DNA from: Rhabdobacter roseus
GTDB taxonomy: Bacteria; Bacteroidota; Bacteroidia; Cytophagales; Spirosomataceae
Reading direction: 5' to 3'
DNA: 64,000 nucleotides
NCBI RefSeq assembly: GCF_014202275.1
Contig: NZ_JACHGF010000001.1
Span: 868,001 to 932,000 of the forward strand
Part shown: positions 8,750-18,322 of the stretch, one piece after another
Numbering within the stretch: position 1 is the stretch's first letter
Layout: every line of letters begins with the position of its first letter
The notes under the pieces: model-generated
Databases searched by the model: none
Seen by the model: the letters and a program-made list of their open reading frames with translations, nothing else
Told to the model about the DNA's origin: nothing
Made by a program: the position numbers and the translations under genes

Positions 8750-9739
8750 ATGAAAAAATCTCTTCAAATTGCCCTTGTAGGCTGTTTACTGGTAAAGATA
8801 GTCACTTGTGGCGAAGTACTCTACGCCCAGGGCTGGAAAGCCGCCGAGCCGCTCAACCTACCTACCGCCCGCCACGAAAACGCCATGACTGCCGCCAAAG
8901 GCAAGCTCTACCTGCTGGGCGGCCGCGGCGAACGCCCCGTGGACGAGTATGACCCCAAGAAAGATTCCTGGACGGCCAAAGCCGCCGCGCCGCTGGAGAT
9001 GCACCACTTCCAGGCCGTCAGCTACAAAAACGAAGTGTACGTGCTGGGGGCTTTTACCGGTAAGTACCCGCACGAAACCCCCATCCCCCATATTTATATT
9101 TTCAACCCCGAAACCAACGAGTGGCGGCAGGGGCCCGAGATCCCCGAAGCGCGGCGGCGCGGCGCGGCGGGAGCCTTTGTCCTGAACGACAAAATCTACC
9201 TCGTGTGCGGAATTCAGGACGGACACTGGGACGGCCACGTGGCGTGGTTTGACGAGTACGACCCCAAAACCAATACCTGGCGCCAGCTCTCCGACGCTCC
9301 GCGCCCGCGCGACCACGTGTCGGTGGCGGTGCAGGGTACCAAGCTCTACGTAGCCGGAGGGCGGCTCTCGACGGCGCGCATCAATCAGGTACTCAACCGC
9401 ACCATTCCGGAGGTAGATGTCTACGACTTCAAAACCAACCAGTGGACGACCCTCGACGCCTCCCAAAACCTACCAACCCTGCGGGCGGGCAACACGGCCG
9501 TGGCCTTCGGCTCCCGCATCCTGATCATTGGCGGCGAGAGCGACACCCAGGTACCCGCCCACAGCGAAGTAGAGGGCTTCAATACCAAAACCAACCGCTG
9601 GGAAAAACTACCCCAGCTCCACCAGGGGCGCCACGGCACCGGCGCGGCCGTGCTCAACGGCAAGGTGTACATCGTGGCGGGCTCGGCCAACCGCGGCGGT
9701 GGCCCGGAGCTGAACTCGATGGAGATACTTGATAAGTAG
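8750..9739 (+). CDS. Exported Kelch-repeat beta-propeller protein
   Basis: A 329-residue protein with a signal peptide (basic MKK start, cleavage after VLYAQ). Six Kelch blades can be counted from their strand endings: KLYLLGG, EVYVLGA, KIYLVCG, KLYVAGG, RILIIGG and KVYIVAG, each followed by a conserved Trp in the next strand (DSWTAK, NEWRQG, NTWRQL, NQWTTL, NRWEKL). A six-bladed propeller located in the periplasm or outside the cell is expected. Kelch propellers bind proteins or sugars; some act as sialate mutarotases, but I cannot assign a substrate. Confidence 0.87.
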   Translation: MKKSLQIALVGCLLVKIVTCGEVLYAQGWKAAEPLNLPTARHENAMTAAKGKLYLLGGRGERPVDEYDPKKDSWTAKAAAPLEMHHFQAVSYKNEVYVLGAFTGKYPHETPIPHIYIFNPETNEWRQGPEIPEARRRGAAGAFVLNDKIYLVCGIQDGHWDGHVAWFDEYDPKTNTWRQLSDAPRPRDHVSVAVQGTKLYVAGGRLSTARINQVLNRTIPEVDVYDFKTNQWTTLDASQNLPTLRAGNTAVAFGSRILIIGGESDTQVPAHSEVEGFNTKTNRWEKLPQLHQGRHGTGAAVLNGKVYIVAGSANRGGGPELNSMEILDK

Positions 9740-9853
9740 GGGGGGCGTCAAGTGAAAGGCTGCGTTCATCAAGTCAAAGAACCTTTTCGTCAATCGCCAC
9801 TCTAGCTTTTGCCCTACAATGACGAACTTCTCGCGGACATTCATTCCTTCGCC

Positions 9854-11608
9854 ATGCGTTTCGTTTTTGTAGCCATATACCTCCTAAGTACCCTGGCCGC
9901 CTGGGCTAAGCCCGGCAGCGGCCCTCGGGGCGATAGCTGGCAGCAGGTACGCCAGCAGCGAAAGGGCGTCGTATCGGTATTGTGGTACAATTTTGAGCCC
10001 TTCACCTACCGGCAGCCCGAGACGGGCCAAATGCAGGGCATCGAATACGAGCTGATGGAGGCCTTTATTCAATTCATCAACCAGCGCTACGGCTTCGAGC
10101 TGCGGGCGGAGTGGGTGGATGTAGGTACTTTTGAAAACGTCTACGCGGGTGTGAAGCAGGCTGGCTCGAAGGGCGTATTTGGGCTGTCCTATTTCTCCAT
10201 TACCGAAGAACGGAAAACAGAAGTGCACTTTGCGCCGCCCTACATGCCTGACCTCAACGTGGTAGTTACCAACAACGCCCTGCCTTTCTTTACTTCTTCG
10301 CACGAGTTTGTGAAGCTGCTGCCCCGGCTGTCGGGTTATACCATGGCCAATACCACCATGGAGCAGGACATGGAGCAGCTGAAGGCTACGTTTTATCCTG
10401 GGTTGCGTATCAACCGCACCGGCGACGACTACGTGGTCATGGAGCAGATTGCGCGCGATCCCCGCGCCTTTGGCTACATGCCCTTGATCGTGTACTTGAT
10501 TGGTCTTCAAAAAGGAATTAAAATAAAACGGCAGGAGGTACTTCCTGCGTCGCGGCCGGGCTTTGCGGCGATCTACCCCTTAAGAAGCGACTGGGAAGAG
10601 CCGCTACAGGATTTTTTTACGAGCGAAGAATGCCGCCGCCTGACCAACCAGGTGGTGCAAAAGTACCTCGGAGCGGGCGTTTCGGATTTGATGTACAAGC
10701 CTTTTGCCGATAGCGCCCAAACGGCCACGGACCTCACGCTGCTCTCGCTCGAGAAGGAAATCGTGACCCAGCGGCTCATTGCCGCCGCCCTGGAAGTGCA
10801 GCAGCAAAAGAGCTACCGAAACCTGACCATCCTGGCCGTGATGGCCTTCATGGTCGTGGCGGGGGTACTTTACGGGCGCTTCGTGACCAAAAAACGACTG
10901 AACGACCAGCTGGTGGAGCGGAGCCGCCTCATCCAGACGCAAAACGAAGAGATTGAGCGCATGAACAAGCGGCTGGAAATGAAGGTACTTCAGGCCCAGG
11001 TAAACCCACATTTTATCTTTAACTCGCTCAACGCGATCCAGTACTTTGTGAGCCTCGACGAGAAGCGCCAGGCGCTGGGGTACATTGCGGCTTTTTCCAA
11101 ATTTATGCGGTTGCTGCTGCACAACGCGTCGGCGCTCGAAACCTCGATTCCGAACGAAGCCAGTATGCTGGATCAGTACCTGGCGCTGGAAAAAATGCGC
11201 TTTTCGGGTACCTTCAGCTACACCATTCGTGAGCTCGATCAAGAGGCGTTGGCTACGGCCCTGATTCCGTCGCTGGTGGTTCATTCGTTCGTAGAAAATG
11301 CGCTCTACCACGGGGTACTCAACCGCCCTGGCGATGCGGGACTTATTGAGATTTGCTTCCAAAAACAAGGCGATTTTGTGAAGGTAGTGGTGGAAGATAA
11401 CGGCGTGGGCCGCGCGGCCGCGCGGCAGCTGGCAGGACGCAAAAAAGGCTCCGACCTGACGCCCCACCAGCAGCTCGTCCGCGACCGGCTGGCCCTGCTC
11501 AACGAGCAGGCGGAGCAGCACATCACGGTAAGTACCCTCGACCTGCACGATGCGGCCGGAAAGCCCACAGGTACCCGGGTAGAGCTTCTTTTTCCCATCC
11601 GTTCCTAA
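9854..11608 (+). CDS. LytS-type histidine kinase with periplasmic amino-acid-binding-like sensor domain
   Basis: About 584 residues. A signal peptide (RFVFVAIYLLSTLAAWA) is followed by a SBP_bac_3-like periplasmic domain (residues 30-290, with VLWYNFEPFTY, GIEYELMEAFI and the ligand-pocket-like LSYFSITEERKTEVHFAPPY), one transmembrane helix (LTILAVMAFMVVAGVLYG), a coiled coil, then a His_kinase domain with NPHFIFNSL (His386) and an HATPase region (FVENALYH, VVEDNGVG). Extracellular small-solute sensors of this type are usually coupled to BvgS-like HisKA kinases, so coupling to a LytS kinase is unusual. ATG 9854 starts the signal peptide; an upstream TTG was rejected. The next kinase begins 12 bases after it. 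Confidence 0.85.
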   Translation: MRFVFVAIYLLSTLAAWAKPGSGPRGDSWQQVRQQRKGVVSVLWYNFEPFTYRQPETGQMQGIEYELMEAFIQFINQRYGFELRAEWVDVGTFENVYAGVKQAGSKGVFGLSYFSITEERKTEVHFAPPYMPDLNVVVTNNALPFFTSSHEFVKLLPRLSGYTMANTTMEQDMEQLKATFYPGLRINRTGDDYVVMEQIARDPRAFGYMPLIVYLIGLQKGIKIKRQEVLPASRPGFAAIYPLRSDWEEPLQDFFTSEECRRLTNQVVQKYLGAGVSDLMYKPFADSAQTATDLTLLSLEKEIVTQRLIAAALEVQQQKSYRNLTILAVMAFMVVAGVLYGRFVTKKRLNDQLVERSRLIQTQNEEIERMNKRLEMKVLQAQVNPHFIFNSLNAIQYFVSLDEKRQALGYIAAFSKFMRLLLHNASALETSIPNEASMLDQYLALEKMRFSGTFSYTIRELDQEALATALIPSLVVHSFVENALYHGVLNRPGDAGLIEICFQKQGDFVKVVVEDNGVGRAAARQLAGRKKGSDLTPHQQLVRDRLALLNEQAEQHITVSTLDLHDAAGKPTGTRVELLFPIRS

Positions 11609-11620
11609 CGTACCGCAGCT

Positions 11621-12967
11621 ATGCGATTCACTACTTTTTGGGATGAACTATCCAATTTGGGAATAAACGAGGGGTTGCCGCTTCCGCTTCGGAAGAAAAT
11701 CGTTCTTTGCAACCGCCTAGCCTTTACGGTCGGGGTCGTGATCTTTTTGTCTTCCTTTACCTACTACCAGGTACCCCTGCTGTTTGGGTTGTATTTGATA
11801 GCGGGCCTCATGTATAGCTCTCCGTTGCTGTTCAATTTCCTGGGACACTACGATCTGAGCCGATTCATGCTGGTGGTGGCACCTCCTTTCTACATTATTT
11901 TGGGCGCAGGCTGGGCTAGCGAGGCACCCGCCGTAGGGCTGAAGTACGCGCTGCTGTCGGTCCTGATCATGCCGGTATTGCTGTTTCAGGCTTCCGAAAG
12001 CCGTAAAATGTGGCTGGGCCTGGGTTGGGTCATGACGACCCTCCTGCTGTATGACCCCCTGACGCTGGCCATTCCGCGCCTGAAAGAAATTAGCAGTGAT
12101 GCGGAGTTCGACGACTCGGTGGCGCAGAATACCGGCATGATGGTCAGTTTTATCCTCTTCGTGGCCGCTTTTTTGTACCAACAGCGCGTTAATCTACGTA
12201 CCGAGCAGCAGCTCCAGGAAACGCTGCGGCAGGCCAAGCGAAAGAACCAGATTATCTCGGAGAAAAACGAGCAGCTCAATGAGCAATACGGCGCTATAGA
12301 GCAGCAAAAAGCGGAGATCGAAAGCATGAACCGCGAACTGCGGCTACAGGCGCTCAAGGCCCAGATCAACCCACACTTTGTCTTTAACGCGCTCAACTCG
12401 ATCCAGCATTTTGTGATGCAAAAAGATACGAAGGAGGCGCTGGGGTACCTTACCAAGTTTGCTCGGCTCATTCGGCAGATTTTGGAAAACTCCGTCAACG
12501 AAACCATTCCCATTGCCGACGAGCTGAAGGCCCTGACCTACTACCTGGACCTGGAGCGGCTGCGGTTCAACGAGTCCTTTGCGTACCAGATCGAAATTGA
12601 TGAGCAGATCGACGCCTTCACGACCGAAATCCCGGCTATGCTCCTCCAGCCCTACATCGAGAATGCCATCCTGCACGGGCTGCGGCACCGCCGGGGCGGG
12701 GGTGGAGAGTTGAAAATATGGGTACTTTACCAGTTCGAGCGGCTGCTCTGTGTCGTTGAAGACAACGGCGTGGGCCGGGAAGCTTCGGCTCAACTGGCCG
12801 CGGGCAAAGTACCAGGCCACATTTCGCGGGGCACCGCCGTTACCAACAACCGCCTACGCCTGCTCAATGATAGCATCACGGGGCAGGTGAGTGTGGTCAC
12901 CCTGGACCTGTACGACGAGCAGCGCCGCCCGCGGGGCACGCGCGTAGAAGTACTCATTCCGCTTTGA
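11621..12967 (+). CDS. LytS-type sensor histidine kinase, multi-membrane-span
   Basis: A 448-residue protein. The N-terminus has about six hydrophobic segments (residues 30-190), then a long coiled coil (NEQLNEQYGAIEQQKAEIE), then the kinase core with INPHFVFNALN (His252), YIENAILHGL and VVEDNGVGRE. It shares the phosphoacceptor and ATPase parts with the kinase before it, but its sensor is embedded in the membrane. It lies 12 bases after that gene and 46 bases before the LytTR regulator, so the three genes look like one operon with two inputs and one output. Confidence 0.87.
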   Translation: MRFTTFWDELSNLGINEGLPLPLRKKIVLCNRLAFTVGVVIFLSSFTYYQVPLLFGLYLIAGLMYSSPLLFNFLGHYDLSRFMLVVAPPFYIILGAGWASEAPAVGLKYALLSVLIMPVLLFQASESRKMWLGLGWVMTTLLLYDPLTLAIPRLKEISSDAEFDDSVAQNTGMMVSFILFVAAFLYQQRVNLRTEQQLQETLRQAKRKNQIISEKNEQLNEQYGAIEQQKAEIESMNRELRLQALKAQINPHFVFNALNSIQHFVMQKDTKEALGYLTKFARLIRQILENSVNETIPIADELKALTYYLDLERLRFNESFAYQIEIDEQIDAFTTEIPAMLLQPYIENAILHGLRHRRGGGGELKIWVLYQFERLLCVVEDNGVGREASAQLAAGKVPGHISRGTAVTNNRLRLLNDSITGQVSVVTLDLYDEQRRPRGTRVEVLIPL

Positions 12968-13013
12968 TACCTTAGTACCTACCTCATCCATTGTACCCTA
13001 TTAAGCAAGCTCT

Positions 13014-13766
13014 ATGAAAGCCGTAATTATCGAAGATGAATTTCACAGCCGGGAATTCCTGAAAAGTGTGGTAACCGCGTGGTGCGAAGGCGTGGAAATA
13101 GTGGGCACGGCGGAGTCGGTGCCGGAGGGCGTGGCGCTCATTGAGGCCGTGGCACCGGAGCTGGTCTTTCTGGACATCGAAATGCAGTCGGGCACGGGCT
13201 TCGACCTGCTGCAGCAAGTCCGGAACCGCGACTTCGAGGTCATCTTCACCACTGCCTACGACCACTACGCCATCCAGGCCATCAAGTACAGCGCCATCGA
13301 CTACCTGCTTAAGCCCATTGACCTGGACGAGCTGCAGGCGGCGGTGGCAAAGGTAAGGGAACGGCGCCCTGGGCAGGTGGCCCCCGTGAATGAGGCGCTG
13401 GAATTGCTGCTGGCTACCCTGAAAAACCCCGCCACGGAGCCCACCAAAATTACCCTGGCTACGTCGGAAGGGCTGGAATTTGTACCGCTGGAGCAGATTA
13501 TCCGGCTGGAAGCGGCCGGGGCTTACACTACTTTTTTTCTAAAAGAAGGCAAGAAAATCATGGTAAGCAAAAACCTGAAGGAGTACGAAAACCTACTTCC
13601 GGCCCGGCGTTTTTTTCGCATCCACAATTCACACATGATCAACATCGACGAAGTGAAAAAGATGCTGAAAACCGACGGCGGATACGCCGTGATGAACGAC
13701 GGGGCAACGGTCATGATTTCGCCCAAGAAGAAGGAGGAGTTTCTGCAGCGCATCATGCAGCGCTAG
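13014..13766 (+). CDS. LytTR-family response regulator
   Basis: A 250-residue protein. The receiver domain has IIEDE at residues 5-9, the phosphoacceptor Asp54 (VFLDIEM), Thr in FTTAYD and Lys in YLLKPID. The C-terminal LytTR DNA-binding domain (150-250) has FVPLEQIIRLEA, the FFRIHNSHMINIDEV stretch and a final ISPKKKEEFL. It is the likely partner of both upstream LytS kinases. Targets are unknown. The next gene is convergent and a strong bidirectional terminator separates them. Confidence 0.93.
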   Translation: MKAVIIEDEFHSREFLKSVVTAWCEGVEIVGTAESVPEGVALIEAVAPELVFLDIEMQSGTGFDLLQQVRNRDFEVIFTTAYDHYAIQAIKYSAIDYLLKPIDLDELQAAVAKVRERRPGQVAPVNEALELLLATLKNPATEPTKITLATSEGLEFVPLEQIIRLEAAGAYTTFFLKEGKKIMVSKNLKEYENLLPARRFFRIHNSHMINIDEVKKMLKTDGGYAVMNDGATVMISPKKKEEFLQRIMQR

Positions 13767-13807
13767 GGAGTGAGCTGCCTGGCGGGTAGTTTGCCGGTAG
13801 AGTTACA

Positions 13808-13849
13808 AGCCAAGAAGAGCGGATCATGGACGATCCGCTCTTCTTGGCT
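13808..13849. terminator. Bidirectional terminator hairpin
   Basis: A perfect 18-base stem (AGCCAAGAAGAGCGGATC and its complement) with a 6-base loop at 13826-13831, between the convergent LytTR and serine hydrolase genes. It lacks a long T-run but is very stable. Confidence 0.75.
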
Positions 13850-13871
13850 GTGGGGGGAGTTTGTGGTGGGG

Positions 13872-15098
13872 TTACTTCGCAATCCAGGCACTTTCGTAGG
13901 CGTTGATCAGGATACTCGCCTTGCTGCTAATCTCACTGGTAGACGAGTTGGCAAAGACCGCTACCTGCGTTTTTCCGAAGTCGAAGATCATGGTAGCCCG
14001 GTGGTTAGCGCCGCCGTTTTTCCAGTAGTACTTGCCGCGGCTGCCGTTGAATGTGCCGTCAAAGCCGAGTAATTTGTCTTTCATGACCTGGTAGTTGGTA
14101 GCAGAAACAATCTTGCCCTCGGCCGCTCGGCGCTGAATCTGGGCAAACTCGGTGGGGCTAATATACAGCCCGCCGGGCGCGCCGTTGCGGCGGTAGTCGC
14201 CATTTACGAGGCCGGTTTCGTTGCCATTGGCGGTGGCGTAGCCTCTGGAACCCTGTTCAGCGGCCATGGGGCCGTTGTTATTCCATACTCCAAAGTCTAC
14301 CACGCTCCAGTTTTGTATTCCGGCGGGTTGAAAAACGTACTTCCGCATCAGCCCGGTGAAGCGTATTCCGGTGGCTGGGTAAATTTCGGTCGGCTTGTCT
14401 TCCAGCTTCTTGAGGGCAGCATAGTCGGCAGGAAATTCTTTCTTGGCAATGAGGTAGGGAAGAATAACCCCCAGCAGTGAGTAGTTGATGTTGTTGTAAG
14501 TGCGGGTATTTTTCAAAAACTCATCCAGTTTCATCTCGCCTTCTACCGATTTTTTCATGTTGTTCCAGTCGCCGTTGTAGTTGATCAGGCCGGTCCGGTG
14601 CGAAAGCAGGCGTTCAAACGTAAGCTTTTTGAAATTCTCGCTGGGCTTCCAGTTGGTAGGCAGGTACAGATACACCGGCTCTTGCAGCGACAGTTTGTAT
14701 TTTTCTAGCAGGGCCACCGTAGCCAGTGCCGTGGCGAATTTAGTAGAGCTGGCAATGTCCTGCCGCTGCTGGGCGCTGTGTTCTACGGGGGTGCCGTCTA
14801 CGGCGCGTCTGGCCCAGCCGCCGCCGCCTTTGCCGCGGTAGTAGATCTGTCCTTCGTGCATGATAGTGTAGCCGTAGCCCGCTACTTTTCCGTTCATGTA
14901 GGTTTCGATGTTTTCGGCAAATTTATCGACGTTGAACTGTACCACAGCCAGGTTGTCGATGGTCCGGGCCGAGCTGTGGTTATTGGCTTCGGACTGCGAG
15001 GTCTCCGGAAAAATATCGTCGTTTTTGCAACTGGTACCTACCAGCGAAGCCCCGAACAAAAGACTTAAAGAAGCGACTTTGATGATTTTCGTTTTCAT
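13872..15098 (-). CDS. Serine hydrolase (class C beta-lactamase/PBP-like) lipoprotein
   Basis: A 408-residue protein with a lipoprotein signal ending in GTSC (lipidated Cys24), so anchored in the cell envelope. The Beta-lactamase domain has the SxxK nucleophile motif at 117-120 (SSTK) and a YxN motif at 201-203 (YNNINYSLLG), followed by conserved GAPGGLYISPTEFA. Such proteins act as D,D-peptidases, esterases or amidases; real beta-lactamase activity cannot be assumed. The leader to the promoter at 15175 is about 75 bases. It is alone in its orientation, between convergent and divergent neighbours. Confidence 0.87.
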   Translation of the reverse strand: MKTKIIKVASLSLLFGASLVGTSCKNDDIFPETSQSEANNHSSARTIDNLAVVQFNVDKFAENIETYMNGKVAGYGYTIMHEGQIYYRGKGGGGWARRAVDGTPVEHSAQQRQDIASSTKFATALATVALLEKYKLSLQEPVYLYLPTNWKPSENFKKLTFERLLSHRTGLINYNGDWNNMKKSVEGEMKLDEFLKNTRTYNNINYSLLGVILPYLIAKKEFPADYAALKKLEDKPTEIYPATGIRFTGLMRKYVFQPAGIQNWSVVDFGVWNNNGPMAAEQGSRGYATANGNETGLVNGDYRRNGAPGGLYISPTEFAQIQRRAAEGKIVSATNYQVMKDKLLGFDGTFNGSRGKYYWKNGGANHRATMIFDFGKTQVAVFANSSTSEISSKASILINAYESAWIAK

Positions 15099-15174
15099 GA
15101 TTTTTTTGTTTTTATTAAAGGTTTAAAATTTTGATTTGCAGGATTTTAAAAATTCGTTTCCCTGATTGATGAGT

Positions 15175-15182
15175 CAAAGGTA
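15175..15182 (-). promoter_or_regulatory. TAnnTTTG -7 element upstream of the serine hydrolase gene
   Basis: The complement reads TACCTTTG, 77 bases upstream of the ATG at 15098. The intervening leader is AT-rich. Confidence 0.4.
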
Positions 15183-15391
15183 TAGCCGCTCACGGGCACC
15201 GAAAACAGCCGCTTGACGGATGCGGTATTTCGCTTGACGAAAGCACGCGTTGATTTGATAAGGTACCTTGGAGAAAGAGGAGAAAAGAAGATGGGCGGGC
15301 TGGCGGGCGGCTATGAAAGGGAAATACTGTATATTCGCTCTGATCGTTTTAATTTCATTCTCTCATCAAGAATTTTACTGGTAGCTACTGT

Positions 15392-17023
15392 ATGTACAAA
15401 TACCTTCTTCTTTTCGTAGGGCTGATCGGCGCGAGCACCCTGAGTGCCCAGGAACAGCCCACCTTTACGCGCCAGGATACGCTCCGGGGCTCCATCACGC
15501 CCGAGCGCGCCTGGTGGGACCTCACCTACTACCACCTCGCCGTCCGGGTGAAGCCCGAGGAAAGCAGCCTGAGCGGCAGCACCACGGTCCACTACAAGGT
15601 ACTTAAGCCCCACCAGTCCATGCAGATTGACCTGCAGGAGCCGCTGCGCATCGAGAAGGTAGTGCAGGACGGGCAGGAGCTCACCTACCGCCGCGAGGGC
15701 AATGCCTACTTCATTGCGCTCCAGAAAAAGCAGCAGATCGGCCAGCTGGAGTCGGTGCAGGTATTTTATGCCGGTAAGCCGCAGGTAGCCAAGCGCCCGC
15801 CTTGGGACGGCGGCGTGCAGTGGGAAAAAGACGCGGACGGCAACTGGCTCGTGGCTACCTCCTGCCAGGGGCTGGGGGCCAGCGTGTGGTGGCCCTGCAA
15901 AGACCACATGTACGACGAGCCGGATAGTATGCTCATCAGCATCACGGTACCGAAGCCGCTGGTGGATGTCTCGAACGGACGGCTGCGCAAAATCACGGAC
16001 AACAACGACAACACCCGTACGTTTGACTGGTTCGTGAGCAACCCCATCAACAACTACGGCGTCAACATGAACGTGGGCAACTACGTGAGCTGGAACGAAA
16101 TCTACGACGGCGAAAAGGGCAAGCTCTCCCTGAGCTACTACGCCCTGCCGCAAGACCAGGACAAAGCCAAGGAGCAGTTTAAGCAGGTACCTCTGATGAT
16201 GAAGGCCTTCGAGCACTGGTTTGGGCCGTATCCTTTCTACGAAGACGGCTACAAGCTGGTGCAGGTACCCTACCTGGGCATGGAGCACCAGAGCTCGGTT
16301 ACCTACGGCAACGGCTTCAAGAATGGGTACCTGGGCAAGGACCTCTCGGGCACGGGCTGGGGCCTGAAGTGGGACTTCATCATTATTCACGAAAGCGGCC
16401 ACGAGTGGTTTGCCAACAACATTACCTACAAGGACATCGCCGACATGTGGGTACACGAGAGCTTCACCAACTACTCTGAAAACCTCTACACCGAGTACCA
16501 CTTTGGCAAGCAGGCCGGTACCGAATACGTACTAGGTACCCGCAAGCTGATCGCCAACAAGGCCCGGATCATGGGTTTTTATAACGTGAACCACGCGGGC
16601 TCGGGCGATATGTACTACAAAGGTGGCAACATGCTGCACACCATCCGGCAGGTGGTGAACGATGACGAAAAGTGGCGGCAGATCCTGCGCGGACTCAACA
16701 AAACCTTCTACCACCAGACCGTCGACGGCTCAGACATCATCAAGTACATCAGCGACAAGGCGGGCCGCAACCTCAGCAAGGTCTTTGACCAGTACCTGCG
16801 CGAGATCAAAATCCCGCAGCTGGAGTACGCCTTCGAGGGCAAGACCCTCCGCTACCGCTGGACCAACGCCGTCGATGGCTTCGACCTACCCGTGAAGGTG
16901 ACGCTCCAGGGCGGCAAGCCGCAGTTTATCTACCCCACTACCTCCTGGCAAACCTTGAAGACCAAAGGCGAAAAAAACCTGGAGGTGGACCGCAACTTCT
17001 ACGTAGGCTGGAAGCAGGGGTAG
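15392..17023 (+). CDS. M1 family (gluzincin) metallopeptidase, exported
   Basis: A 543-residue protein with a signal peptide (YLLLFVGLIGASTLSAQ). The N-terminal domain is the M1 beta-saddle; the substrate-recognition strand reads YLGMEHQSS in place of the usual GxMEN. The zinc site is HESGHEWF followed 18 residues later by Glu in MWVHESFTNYSE, which is the HExxH-18-E signature, so the enzyme should be active. M1 enzymes cleave N-terminal residues from peptides. It is shorter than typical aminopeptidase N and lacks the ERAP-type C-terminal domain, as is common for Bacteroidota periplasmic M1 proteins. Confidence 0.92.
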   Translation: MYKYLLLFVGLIGASTLSAQEQPTFTRQDTLRGSITPERAWWDLTYYHLAVRVKPEESSLSGSTTVHYKVLKPHQSMQIDLQEPLRIEKVVQDGQELTYRREGNAYFIALQKKQQIGQLESVQVFYAGKPQVAKRPPWDGGVQWEKDADGNWLVATSCQGLGASVWWPCKDHMYDEPDSMLISITVPKPLVDVSNGRLRKITDNNDNTRTFDWFVSNPINNYGVNMNVGNYVSWNEIYDGEKGKLSLSYYALPQDQDKAKEQFKQVPLMMKAFEHWFGPYPFYEDGYKLVQVPYLGMEHQSSVTYGNGFKNGYLGKDLSGTGWGLKWDFIIIHESGHEWFANNITYKDIADMWVHESFTNYSENLYTEYHFGKQAGTEYVLGTRKLIANKARIMGFYNVNHAGSGDMYYKGGNMLHTIRQVVNDDEKWRQILRGLNKTFYHQTVDGSDIIKYISDKAGRNLSKVFDQYLREIKIPQLEYAFEGKTLRYRWTNAVDGFDLPVKVTLQGGKPQFIYPTTSWQTLKTKGEKNLEVDRNFYVGWKQG

Positions 17024-17040
17024 TTGTATGCTCGTTCCGT

Positions 17041-17098
17041 TCGTTCGCGTTTGTAACGCGAACGCCGGAGCTCATGCGTTTGCAACGCGAACGCCGGG
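17041..17098. repeat. Two copies of the GCGTTTGCAACGC palindromic repeat
   Basis: Copy one is at 17041-17068 (TTCGCGTTTGTAACGCGAA core followed by CGCCGG), copy two at 17073-17098 (GCGTTTGCAACGC core, then GAACGCCGGG). They lie directly after the M1 peptidase stop codon and are members of the intergenic family also seen near 18.1, 19.5, 20.3, 25.0 and 53.5 kb. Confidence 0.8.
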
Positions 17099-17145
17099 CT
17101 AAGGTACTTTGGCAAGTAGGTAAAAGCACTTACAAGTAGATCCGC

Positions 17146-18063
17146 ATGTCCGCTAAGATTGTTTTGGTACTGGTACTTTCCTGGCTTTCACCAGTGCTGC
17201 TGGCTCAGAATCCCTGTGGAGTAATAGTCAATGAACTTGACGAACCCATTCCGTACGCGGTACTTTACGTCAAAGTACCTACCCCGGATGGCGTATATGC
17301 TTCTGAGGATGGCTCTTACTGCCTTGCCCTCCGAAGCGAAACGGATAGCGTGTATATTACGTGTATTGGCTACCAAGCAAAAACGTGGTCCGTCCAGGAA
17401 TTTCGCCAGCACGATACTATTCGTTTGGAGAAAGTAGCCATTAAGCTGGAAGAGGTGGTTGTGAAGAGGCGTAGCCACCGGGTTAAAGAAAACGAATTAG
17501 GGTACGCCGCACGAAGTACCCCGCTCAAATACAGCGTGAATTCAGGCACTACGTTAGTTACGTATATACCCAACGAAAAGCATACATCGGCGCAAATACT
17601 AAGCCTTACCTATGCCATCCAGCCCCGCACCAGGATGAAGAAGGTACTTGAACCGCTTTCGTATCGGCTGGCGCTTTATTTGTACGCTGATGAAAACGGT
17701 CAGCCGGGACGAAATTTAGTGCCCGAACCCTTCATGGTTACCATTTCCAATCAAGACAAAACCATACGCTACAGCGTAGAGCCATACGGTATTGATTTTC
17801 CGGAAAGGGGCGTTTGGGTGGGTCTAGCCTGCGTGGGGTACGTCGATGTCGATTCCGTGTATTACGGCGTGGGTGATTCAAGGAAGTTTACAAGATATTC
17901 AGGCGATAAACTACCGGTTATTTCCCCGTTGGTACCCGTGCTCAAGTCGGCACCAGGCCCCAGCCTGCGGTCTACCTGGAACGGTGCCTGGAAGCCTTTT
18001 ATGTGGGCTAAAAATCGCCCCGGAACGCTTTGTTTTGGCGTTACGGTAGGGCGTGTTAGCTAA
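17146..18063 (+). CDS. Exported protein with carboxypeptidase-like regulatory domain
   Basis: A 305-residue protein with a signal peptide (VLVLVLSWLSPVLLAQ). Residues 22-95 form a CarboxypepD_reg-like beta-sandwich: CGVIVNELDEPIPYAVLYV, ASEDGSYCL and ITCIGYQAKTW, ending in TIRLEKVAIKLEEVVVKRR. This is the N-terminal layout of SusC-like proteins, but no plug or barrel follows; the remaining 200 residues form an unassigned beta-rich domain. It may sit in the periplasm or on the surface. Lower GC and less regular codon use than its neighbours suggest it belongs to a faster-changing part of the genome. Confidence 0.7.
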   Translation: MSAKIVLVLVLSWLSPVLLAQNPCGVIVNELDEPIPYAVLYVKVPTPDGVYASEDGSYCLALRSETDSVYITCIGYQAKTWSVQEFRQHDTIRLEKVAIKLEEVVVKRRSHRVKENELGYAARSTPLKYSVNSGTTLVTYIPNEKHTSAQILSLTYAIQPRTRMKKVLEPLSYRLALYLYADENGQPGRNLVPEPFMVTISNQDKTIRYSVEPYGIDFPERGVWVGLACVGYVDVDSVYYGVGDSRKFTRYSGDKLPVISPLVPVLKSAPGPSLRSTWNGAWKPFMWAKNRPGTLCFGVTVGRVS

Positions 18064-18082
18064 AAGTAGGTACTTTTGCTTG

Positions 18083-18157
18083 TTCGCTTTTGCAATTGTT
18101 CGTTCGCGTTTTCATTCGTTCGTTCGCGTTTATAACGCGAACGCCGGGCCAAGGTAC
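18083..18157. repeat. GCGTTTATAACGC palindromic repeats
   Basis: Degenerate copies at 18083-18120 (TTCGCTTTTGCAA and TTCGCGTTTTCA fragments) are followed by a full copy at 18121-18150 (TTCGCGTTTATAACGCGAA then CGCCGGG). The full copy runs into an RRGTACYY site, as several other members do. Confidence 0.7.
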
Positions 18158-18322
18158 CTACGAGCAGAAGGGTACTTTTAAAGAATAGGGGCCGACGCTA
18201 AAAAGTTTTGCTTATAGCTGCCTAAGCAAGGGTTTTCTGAAAGCATCCCGTTTTACAATTACTGCTGGGCACCACTTCTTTTCTCGTGGAGAAGAAGCTA
18301 AACTACCTCATTGAGTCTATTC

